NCBI GenBank assembly: GCA_018241895.1
Contig: JAFECX010000045.1
Coordinates: 1 to 37,611, forward strand
Direction of reading: 5' to 3'
Length of the DNA: 37,611 nucleotides
Source of the DNA: Pseudomonadota bacterium
GTDB lineage: Bacteria; Pseudomonadota; Gammaproteobacteria; Burkholderiales; Burkholderiaceae_C
Shown here: in pieces, positions 26,857-33,408 of the stretch
Numbering within the stretch: the stretch's first letter is position 1
Layout: the number at the start of each line of letters is the position of its first letter
The notes under the pieces: generated by a model
The model's input: only the letters and a program-made list of their open reading frames with translations
Told to the model about the DNA's origin: nothing
Databases searched by the model: none
Program-made: the position numbers and the translations under genes

Positions 26857-27810
26857 TTGGCTGCGCGCGGCGCGAGCGCGCCGCGCGTCGCGGTGGCCGC
26901 GAGCGGCGGGCGCGACTCGACGGCACTGCTGCATTGCACGCGGCGCATGGCCGCCGCGCTGGGCATCGACGTGCATGCGCTGCACGTGCACCATGGGCTG
27001 ATGCCCGAGGCCGACGACTGGCAGTCGCAGGTGGAGCGGCAATGTCGTCGCTGGCGCATCCCGCTCGCCGTGACGCGGCTCGATGGGGCGCCGGCCCGGG
27101 GCGACAGCGTCGAGGCCTGGGCGCGTCGGGGCCGCTACCGGGCGCTCGCGCGCATGGCCACGGAGCAGGGCATCGGGCTCGTGCTGCTGGCCCACCATCG
27201 ACGCGATCAGGCCGAGACCTTCCTCGTGCAGGCGCTGCGCGGCGGCGGTGCCGCCGGGCTGGCCGCGATGCCGCGCCTCGCGCACCGCGCCGGCCTCGTC
27301 TGGGCGCGCCCGTGGCTCGAGATGCCGCGCGCCGCGCTCGAGGCCTACGTGCGACGGCACCGTCTCGCCCACGTCGACGACCGCAGCAACGAGGACGAGC
27401 GCTACGCGCGCGCGCGTCTGCGCCGCACCGTGTGGCCGGCGCTGCAGGTTGCCTTCCCCGACGCCGAGGCCACCTTGGCGCGTGCGGCACAGCGTGCGGC
27501 CAGCGAAGCCGCGCTGCTGTCCGAGGTCGGCGCGGCGGACCTGCGACGCGTGCTCGGCGACGCGAACACGCTGTCCGTCGCCGCCTGGCTGGCGCTCACG
27601 GCCGCGCGGCGCATCAATGTCCTGCGCCTGTGGCTCGCCGGGGCGCTGGCGGCGCCGGTGCCCGAGACGCTGGTGCGCCGTCTTGCCGCCGAACTGCCCG
27701 CGTGCGTGCATGCCCAGTGGCCGGCGCCGGGCGGGCGCTTGCTGCTGCGGCGTGGCCGCCTGGCCCCGGACGTCGCCGCACGTGCGGTTGGCGACGGGCC
27801 GGCCCTCTAG
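26857..27810 (+). CDS. tilS: tRNA(Ile)-lysidine synthase TilS
   Basis: A 317-residue N-type ATP pyrophosphatase that modifies C34 of the CAU-anticodon tRNA(Ile) to lysidine. The PP-loop SGGRDST (usually SGGxDS) lies near the N-terminus, followed by LHVHHGL, LAHHRRDQAETFL and RSNEDERYARARLRR, all TilS-specific. It is shorter than E. coli TilS (about 430 residues) and seems to lack most of the C-terminal domain. The TTG start has AGGAG 7 bases upstream and begins 1 base after accA. Its TAG stop is the first half of the lysC -10. Confidence 0.93.
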   Translation: MAARGASAPRVAVAASGGRDSTALLHCTRRMAAALGIDVHALHVHHGLMPEADDWQSQVERQCRRWRIPLAVTRLDGAPARGDSVEAWARRGRYRALARMATEQGIGLVLLAHHRRDQAETFLVQALRGGGAAGLAAMPRLAHRAGLVWARPWLEMPRAALEAYVRRHRLAHVDDRSNEDERYARARLRRTVWPALQVAFPDAEATLARAAQRAASEAALLSEVGAADLRRVLGDANTLSVAAWLALTAARRINVLRLWLAGALAAPVPETLVRRLAAELPACVHAQWPAPGGRLLLRRGRLAPDVAARAVGDGPAL

Positions 27811-27813
27811 AAT
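27808..27813 (+). promoter_or_regulatory. Probable -10 of lysC, overlapping the tilS stop
   Basis: TAGAAT at the very end of tilS, about 48 bases before the lysC ATG. TTGGCG at 27788-27793 is the nearest -35-like sequence but is only 14 bases away, so the -35 is uncertain. Confidence 0.4.
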
Positions 27814-27860
27814 TCGACTCTTTTGCCGCGCGGTCTGCAGGCACGGGCCGCGACTCGATC

Positions 27861-29138
27861 ATGGGATTGTTCGTTCACAAGTACGGCGGGACGTCGATGG
27901 GCTCCACCGAGCGCATCCGCAGCGTGGCGCAGCGCGTGGCCAAGTGGCGGCGCGCGGGCCACGACATGGTGGTGGTGCCCTCGGCGATGAGCGGCGAGAC
28001 CAACCGCCTGCTCGGCCTGGCCAAGGAACTGATGCCGCATGCGGCCACGCCCGAGGCGATGCGCGAGCTCGACGCGGTGGCCGCCACCGGAGAGCAGGTC
28101 TCGGTCGGGCTGCTCGCGCTGGCGCTGCAGGCCGAAGGCGTGCCGGCGCTCAGCTATGCCGGCTGGCAGGTGCCGGTCCGCACCGACTCGGCGTTCACGA
28201 AGGCGCGCGTCGCCAGCATCGACGAGGCACGGGTACGCGCCAGCCTCGCCGCCGGCAACGTCGTCATCATCACGGGCTTTCAGGGCATCGACCCGCTGGG
28301 CAACGTCACCACGCTCGGCCGCGGCGGCAGCGACACCTCGGCGGTGGCGGTGGCGGCGGCCCTGAAGGCCGACGAGTGCCTCATCTACACCGACGTCGAC
28401 GGCGTCTACACGAGCGATCCGCGCATCGTGCCCGAGGCCCGGCGCCTGGGCTCGGTCAGCTTCGAGGAGATGCTCGAGCTGGCCAGCCTGGGCAGCAAGG
28501 TCCTGCAGATCCGTTCGGTGGAGTTCGCCGGCAAGTACCGCGTGCCGGTGCGCGTGCTGTCGAGCTTCACGCCCTGGGACATCCCGATCGGCGACGAGGC
28601 CGAATCGGGCACCCTCATCACCTTCGAGGAATACGAGAAGATGGAACGAGCCATCGTGTCCGGCATCGCCTACAACCGTGACGAGGCCAAGATCAGCGTC
28701 CTCGGCGTGCCCGACCGCCCGGGCATCGCGTTCCAGATCCTGGGCCCGGTGGCCGACGCCAACATCGACGTCGACGTCATCATCCAGAACGTCTCGCACG
28801 ACGGGCGCACCGACTTCAGCTTCACGGTGCCGCGCAACGACTACCAGCGCGCGCTGGACCTGCTCAAGGGCAAGGTCCAGCCGGCGATCGGCGCGGCCGA
28901 CGTGCGCGGCGACACGCGCATCTGCAAGGTCTCGATCGTCGGCATCGGCATGAAGAGCCACTCGGGCGTGGCGGCGCGGATGTTCCGCACGCTCTCCGAG
29001 GAGGGCATCAACATCCAGATGATCACCACGAGCGAGATCAAGACCAGCGTGGTGATCGACGAGAAGTACATGGAGCTCGCGGTGCGCGCGCTGCACAAGG
29101 CCTTCGAGCTCGACGTCGCGCCCACGGCCGAGGCCTGA
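27861..29138 (+). CDS. lysC: Aspartate kinase
   Basis: A 425-residue monofunctional aspartokinase, first step to lysine, threonine and methionine. The kinase part starts with KYGGTSMG and contains TLGRGGSDTSAVA and YTDVDGVYTSDPR. The C-terminal third holds two ACT domains (ISVLGVPDRPGIAF and VSIVGIGMKSHSGVA), the sites of feedback inhibition by lysine and/or threonine. An internal start for a beta subunit, known in some relatives, was not verified. No Shine-Dalgarno is seen before ATG. After the stop a GGCGCGC/GCGCGCC hairpin (29159-29182) without T-run precedes the tRNA promoter. Confidence 0.97.
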   Translation: MGLFVHKYGGTSMGSTERIRSVAQRVAKWRRAGHDMVVVPSAMSGETNRLLGLAKELMPHAATPEAMRELDAVAATGEQVSVGLLALALQAEGVPALSYAGWQVPVRTDSAFTKARVASIDEARVRASLAAGNVVIITGFQGIDPLGNVTTLGRGGSDTSAVAVAAALKADECLIYTDVDGVYTSDPRIVPEARRLGSVSFEEMLELASLGSKVLQIRSVEFAGKYRVPVRVLSSFTPWDIPIGDEAESGTLITFEEYEKMERAIVSGIAYNRDEAKISVLGVPDRPGIAFQILGPVADANIDVDVIIQNVSHDGRTDFSFTVPRNDYQRALDLLKGKVQPAIGAADVRGDTRICKVSIVGIGMKSHSGVAARMFRTLSEEGINIQMITTSEIKTSVVIDEKYMELAVRALHKAFELDVAPTAEA

Positions 29139-29218
29139 GCGCGAGCGACTGCACGGCTGGCGCGCGCCACGCCGGGCGCGCCGCCCGCCGGCAGCCGCTA
29201 GAATGCCGCCACTTCGCC

Positions 29219-29311
29219 GGAGACGTGACCGAGTGGCCGAAGGTGCTCCCCTGCTAAGGGAGTATGCGGGCAAAACCTGCATCGAGGGTTCGAATCCCTC
29301 CGTCTCCGCCA
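29219..29311 (+). tRNA. tRNA-Ser (anticodon GCU)
   Basis: The acceptor stem GGAGACG pairs with CGTCTCC, followed by G and an encoded CCA. The anticodon stem CTCCC/GGGAG encloses CTGCTAA with anticodon GCT (reads AGC/AGU serine codons). A long variable arm (TATGCGGGCAAAACCTGCAT) and a T-loop GGTTCGAATCC give the class II serine form, 90 bases plus CCA. TAGAAT at 29199-29204 is its likely -10. The next gene converges on its 3' end from 21 bases away. Confidence 0.97.
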
Positions 29312-29332
29312 GTCCTGGCGTGCCGGTGACCT

Positions 29333-31363
29333 TCAGGCTGCCGTTTGCCCCGGCAGTGGCTCGCGCAGCGCAGGGAAAGTCCATTGCACGGCATCGGCGT
29401 CCAGCTTGGACCCGGAGGGCGCCAGCTGGCTGTAGGCAGACAGTTGCCCGGGCTCGAACATGCCGGCGACGCGCATGACGTCGGCCAGGCGTGCGCCCTG
29501 GCGCACGACGTACGCAAGATAGGTGTGACGCAGCGCCTCGGGCCGCACCTCGTGCGCGCGCTCGAGGCCGGCGTCGTGCGCGGCCACGAGGAGCTTCGTC
29601 GCCAGCACCTGCACATCGAGGGCTGCTCCCGCGGCGTCGTGCAGCAGGCGCGTCGAGCCATCGGCCGCACGCGTGCCGAGCAGCGGCCGCGTGCCCGCGG
29701 CCAGCGGCACGTGTCGCGACTGTGTGCCCTCGACGCGGACGAAGCCGCGCTCGGCGTCGACATCGTTCCAGCGCACGGCCAGCGCCTCGTCTGCCGACAG
29801 GCCGCACAGCAGGAGCGCCGCCGCGCAGCGCACATCGGCATCGGCGCTGCGCAGCAGGGCAAGCGCCTCGTCGGTCGTCAGCTCGCGCGGCAGTGACGGC
29901 GTCGCGCCGAGCCGCGCTCTGTCGTCGAGCGTGAGCCGTGCATCGGGAACGGCCCGCGGCAACGCCGCCGCACCGCGTTCGGTCAGCACGGTGGCTGCCA
30001 CCACCGGCTGGGTCACCAGCACCGAGGGCCGCGGGGCCGGGCGGTTGAAGAGCTCGACCAGCCACATCGCCCCCAGCGCCAGCGCCAGCGCAGCGGCGAG
30101 GACGAGCGCGGCGTCGCGCCGGTACGGCGGGCGCCACGGTTCCTTCGGGATCACGGCCTGCTCGAGGATCTGCAGCGCCGGCGCGCGCGAGCGCTGCGTG
30201 GCCTCGAGCCGCACCTTGCGCTGCAGCGCGTCCTGGTAGGCCTTCTCCAGCTGGGTGAGTTCGTCCTGCAGCGCCTTGTACTGCGAGAAACGGGCGGCAA
30301 AGGTGCCCACCTGCTGCTTGCCGGCAGCGATCTGCTGCTGCAGCCGCCGCGCGGACTCACGCGCCGCCGCCAGTTCCTGCTCCGCCTCGTCGAGCGCGCT
30401 GCTCTGGCTGACCTTGCGCTGCGCCCCGATCTGCTCGTCCAGCTCCGACAGGCGCACGCGCAGCGCGCGCGCCTGCGGGTCCATGTCGAGATAGGCCTGC
30501 GTGTAGCGGCGGCCCAGCTCGCGCAGTTCCTCGCGCAACTGCGAGGCGCGCGCCTCGAGCGCGGCCAGCGTCGGGTTGTCCTTCGCGCGCACGACCCCCT
30601 TGCCTTCGGCCGCGGCGGCGCGCAGCGCCTCGACCCGGCCCTCGGCCTCCGTCAGGCGCTTGCTGGCGTCCTTCTGCGCCGAGGTCAGGCCCTGCATTTC
30701 GGCCAGGACGCTGTTCTCCTCGCGCTCGGGCGAGACGATGCTGTAGCGCACGCGGAATCCCTCGACGGCGCGGCGCTTGGCGGCGACGGCGTCGTCCAGG
30801 CGCGCGACCTCCGCGTCGACGCCGGCGGCCGCCTCGGTCGTGCTGTCGCGGTAGGCCCGGGCGAGGTGCTCGCGGTAGACCTCGCCGATGCCGACCAGCA
30901 GCGCCGCCGGCAGCTCGGGATCGCTGCCGACCGCGGACAGCTCGACGACCTGCGTGCCCTCGACCGCGTGGACGGCGAGCGTCGACTGCAGGCCGAGGAT
31001 CGGATCGAGGCCGAGCGGGCCCAGTTCATGGCCGCTGCTGCGCAAGCGCGCCGCGACGCGCTCGATGATCGGCCGGCTGGAGAGCGTCTGCACCTCGGTC
31101 AGGAACGCCTGGCGGGCGTCCGCGGGCGCCGTCTCCACACGCACCGTGGCCGTCGTCACGCCCGGTGCCAGCGTCGTGCTCGGCGGGGTGATCTGCAGTC
31201 GGGCGGTGGCACGGTACTGCGCGGGCCGCATGAAGTCCCACGTCAGGCCGACGGCCGCGGCCAGCACGAACACCGCGAGAAACACCAGCAGGCGGCGGCG
31301 ATTGGCGCGCCGCGTCTCGGCGTCGAACGCCGCGCTCAGGTCATCGGGATCGATCCTGCGCAT
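29333..31363 (-). CDS. Wzz/GumC-type chain-length protein fused to a degenerate tyrosine-recombinase domain
   Basis: 676 residues from ATG 31363 (a TTG at 31387 would add 8; neither has a clear ribosome site). Order: membrane helix 25-42; Wzz-type periplasmic domain with YRATARLQITPPS; long coiled-coil arms (about 180-395) typical of GNVR/GumC proteins; a Pro-rich hinge (IPKEPWRPPYRRD) and second helix 418-436; then a cytoplasmic domain (about 495-655) resembling the catalytic core of XerC/D-type recombinases. There, GLSADEALAVRW, HVPL, RPEALRHTY and GMFEPGQLSAYSQLAPS align without gaps to GLRxSE, VPL, HxLRH and GHxxxxTTxxYTHVAxx. Only one Arg (R612) and the Tyr (Y644) of the catalytic set remain; the others appear as S523, E545, E609 and M635. 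It is therefore probably a non-cutting DNA- or protein-binding module. PCP-2a proteins carry a tyrosine kinase at this place. No glycan genes are adjacent. Confidence 0.82.
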   Translation of the reverse strand: MRRIDPDDLSAAFDAETRRANRRRLLVFLAVFVLAAAVGLTWDFMRPAQYRATARLQITPPSTTLAPGVTTATVRVETAPADARQAFLTEVQTLSSRPIIERVAARLRSSGHELGPLGLDPILGLQSTLAVHAVEGTQVVELSAVGSDPELPAALLVGIGEVYREHLARAYRDSTTEAAAGVDAEVARLDDAVAAKRRAVEGFRVRYSIVSPEREENSVLAEMQGLTSAQKDASKRLTEAEGRVEALRAAAAEGKGVVRAKDNPTLAALEARASQLREELRELGRRYTQAYLDMDPQARALRVRLSELDEQIGAQRKVSQSSALDEAEQELAAARESARRLQQQIAAGKQQVGTFAARFSQYKALQDELTQLEKAYQDALQRKVRLEATQRSRAPALQILEQAVIPKEPWRPPYRRDAALVLAAALALALGAMWLVELFNRPAPRPSVLVTQPVVAATVLTERGAAALPRAVPDARLTLDDRARLGATPSLPRELTTDEALALLRSADADVRCAAALLLCGLSADEALAVRWNDVDAERGFVRVEGTQSRHVPLAAGTRPLLGTRAADGSTRLLHDAAGAALDVQVLATKLLVAAHDAGLERAHEVRPEALRHTYLAYVVRQGARLADVMRVAGMFEPGQLSAYSQLAPSGSKLDADAVQWTFPALREPLPGQTAA

Positions 31364-31410
31364 CGGCCAGGGGAGGGTTGCGGGCAACGTGATCGGCGGA
31401 TCGAGCCACA

Positions 31411-31455
31411 GCCCGGCATCGCGCCACTGCGATGGCGCACGACGCCATGCCGGGC
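31411..31455 (-). other. Large hairpin between urea transporter and Wzz-fusion genes
   Basis: GCCCGGCAT (31411-31419) and ATGCCGGGC (31447-31455) form a perfect 9-bp inverted repeat, with an inner GCGCC/GGCGC stem (31421-31438). It lies between the stop of the urea transporter and the start of the fusion gene on the minus strand. There is no T-run, so it may be a Rho-assisted terminator, an mRNA-stabilising element or an attenuator. Confidence 0.45.
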
Positions 31456-31514
31456 GATGCTAGCACCGGCCCTCGCCGCGGCCGCCGCCGCATGCCTCGC
31501 CGCAGGCGCCGTGC

Positions 31515-32546
31515 TCAGGTGCCCGGTGCCGCCTCGCGGCCGCGCCGGGCAAGCAGGAACAGCCACGTGCTCAGCACGAACGGGATGGTCAGCGGCGGGA
31601 TGCCCGCGGTCTGGGCGAGCGTGAAGAACGCCCCTTGCAGGATCACCGTGAGGAGCGTGCCGGCGGCGCAGTGGCCGAGCGCGCTCGACGTGCGCGCCAC
31701 GAACACGCAGCCCAGCGCGGGCGCGGTGAGCACGGCGGAGTAGCCCCACAGGCCGTGCGAGATCGCCGCACGGTCGGCACCGAGCGCCCATGCGCAGCCG
31801 ACGGCGAGTGCCGCACCGGCGGCGGCGAGCGCCGCGCATCGGCGCGATTCGACGGCGAGCGCGAGCAGGAAGATGGCACCGGCCAGCGGATCGTCGACGA
31901 AGAAGACCTGCGAGACGCTGGTGAGGACGGCGCGTGCGGCTTCCACGAGACCGAAGGCGTCGGCCACGGCGGCGGCCGTGCCCGCCGCTCCCACGCCGCC
32001 AGCTGCCGTCTGCGCTGCCAGCGCCGCGGCCGGCAGGCCGTCGATCGGCCACGCGGGCAGCCGGTAGGCCGCCAGCAGCACCACCCAGGTGGTGAAGATG
32101 AAGGGGAAGGTGAGGCCGGGGGTGTCCCAGGTCGCGAGCACCTTCTCGACGGCCAGCGTCACCACCGCGGCGATGCCGCTGGCGAAGACGAGCACGGCCC
32201 AGGCCAGTGCGGTGCCGCCGAGGAAGGTCGCGATGCCCGCACCGACCAGCATGCCGTTGAAGCCGTGCAGGCCTTTGCGCAGCGCGCCGCGCTCGGCACC
32301 GGACGCCTGCGCCACCGCGGTCGAGATCACGGTGCCGACGACCGAGCCGAACGCGACCGCGAGCGTCGTGCCGCCGACCCACGCACCCCAGAACATCGCC
32401 AGGAAGTTGAGGGCGCCCGTCAGCGGGTTGTTCATGAACACCACCTGGCCGGAGCCGCGCAGCGCCGCGTCCAGGAAGGCGAGGAGCGGATGGCTGGAGG
32501 CCAGCGCCGCCCAGCCGGTGGTCTTGGAGAGCCCCGCCTCGCTCAT
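31515..32546 (-). CDS. Urea transporter (UT family)
   Basis: A 343-residue channel-like membrane protein with two homologous halves, as in UT/SLC14 urea transporters: NNPLTGALNFLAMF with GLHGFNGMLVG in the first half and DDPLAGAIFLLAL with GLWGYSAVLTAP in the second. Each half ends in the selectivity-type block PxLTxPF (PGLTFPFIFTTW and PPLTIPFVLSTW). It should allow passive urea flow across the inner membrane. ATG 32546 (MSEAGLSKTTGW) is preferred over an upstream in-frame start. No urease genes are in the window. The gap up to 32677 shows no gene. Confidence 0.87.
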   Translation of the reverse strand: MSEAGLSKTTGWAALASSHPLLAFLDAALRGSGQVVFMNNPLTGALNFLAMFWGAWVGGTTLAVAFGSVVGTVISTAVAQASGAERGALRKGLHGFNGMLVGAGIATFLGGTALAWAVLVFASGIAAVVTLAVEKVLATWDTPGLTFPFIFTTWVVLLAAYRLPAWPIDGLPAAALAAQTAAGGVGAAGTAAAVADAFGLVEAARAVLTSVSQVFFVDDPLAGAIFLLALAVESRRCAALAAAGAALAVGCAWALGADRAAISHGLWGYSAVLTAPALGCVFVARTSSALGHCAAGTLLTVILQGAFFTLAQTAGIPPLTIPFVLSTWLFLLARRGREAAPGT

Positions 32547-32677
32547 TGCATCAACGCGCCGGCGCGCTGCGCATGCCACGCCGGGCGCGGCGACGGCAGG
32601 CCGCGGGCGGTGGCGCCGGCGCTGGCAGGCCGCACCACGGCCTGGACGCGCGGGGCTGCCGATGCGCGCCGCGGCGG

Positions 32678-32844
32678 CTCAGAACCTGTGAACGAATCGG
32701 CCGCGCCCGAGCGGCGCGACAGGGCGGCCCCGAACAAGGCGCAAAGCCCAGCCCTATCGCGCCATAGGGCGAGCATCTGCAACGCCGAGCGCGGGCGTCA
32801 GGGCGCGTCGAGCGGGCGTGAGTGGCTCGTTCACGGGTTCTCAG
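32678..32844. mobile_element. MITE-like element with terminal inverted repeats and 5-bp direct repeats
   Basis: Terminal inverted repeats AACCTGTGAACGA (32683-32695) and TCGTTCACGGGTT (32827-32839) match at 12 of 13 positions and are bounded by identical CTCAG direct repeats (32678-32682 and 32840-32844). The 157-bp interior has no coding frame I believe and is roughly self-complementary. At its exact centre is a hairpin GCCCTAT-N6-ATAGGGC (32751-32770). This is the anatomy of a non-autonomous snap-back element. The right direct repeat contains the stop codon of the neighbouring gene. No related transposase is in the window. Confidence 0.65.
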
Positions 32845-33272
32845 GCGTGCTCGGCTTGCGCCGCGGTCTTCGGCTCCTCGAACACACCCTGCCACAGCAT
32901 GTCGTAGCCGGGCTCGCGCGACTCGGTGCAGTACGCGCCGACGGCGCTGAACTTGTCGAGGAACACCTTGTCGGCGTGCGAGCGCTCGTGCTCCGCGAAC
33001 GAGCGCCAGTAGGTCACGATGGCGATGTCGTGGTCGGCCGGCGGGCCGGCTTCGGCGCCGCCCGCGAGCGAGCCCTCGGCCGAGACGAAGCCCGCCAGCC
33101 GGAACACCTGGCCGGCGTAGAAGCCGCCCTTGTCGCCGCCGTAGTTCGCCTTGACGACCTCGCACATCTCGGCGAGCGCCTCCTCGACGTCGTCGATGGT
33201 CACGCCGGGCTTGAGCTTGACCATGTTGAACAGCATCTTGGCGCCGAACGGGATCGTGATGGGTCCGTACAT
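32841..33272 (-). CDS. Small ferredoxin-like-barrel protein resembling half of a sulfur oxygenase reductase
   Basis: A 143-residue soluble protein, starting MYGPITIPFGAKMLFNMVKL after an AGGAGA ribosome site. The pattern suggests a dimeric alpha/beta-barrel (ABM-type) fold. YWRSFAEHERSHADKVF contains HxxxH (H95, H99). With C37, C115 and E132/E133 this recalls the order of the persulfide cysteine, iron histidines, second cysteine and glutamate in archaeal sulfur oxygenase reductase (C31, H86, H90, C104, E114), from my memory of that sequence. The protein is half that length, so the activity is unproven; an ordinary ABM monooxygenase-like protein is the alternative. A 9-bp hairpin (33324-33348) and a possible promoter (TTGCCC-N16-TATGCG, minus strand, 33378-33351) lie upstream. 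The MITE-like element abuts its stop. Confidence 0.65.
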   Translation of the reverse strand: MYGPITIPFGAKMLFNMVKLKPGVTIDDVEEALAEMCEVVKANYGGDKGGFYAGQVFRLAGFVSAEGSLAGGAEAGPPADHDIAIVTYWRSFAEHERSHADKVFLDKFSAVGAYCTESREPGYDMLWQGVFEEPKTAAQAEHA

Positions 33273-33408
33273 CGGGTGTCTCCTGTGCCGGTGGTCGCAG
33301 CGACGGCGCGCAGTGTGGGTGAGCCGGCGGCGCACCGCACGCCGCCGGTCCGCATACCCATGGTGGTATCGTGGGCAAGGGCTTCGGCATTGCGGGCAGG
33401 CACGCCAT

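Noticed and set aside
29333..29880. Separate integrase pseudogene next to tRNA-Ser
   Set aside because: The recombinase-like region is continuous with the Wzz part in one frame, with no stop, frameshift or start/ribosome site between them.
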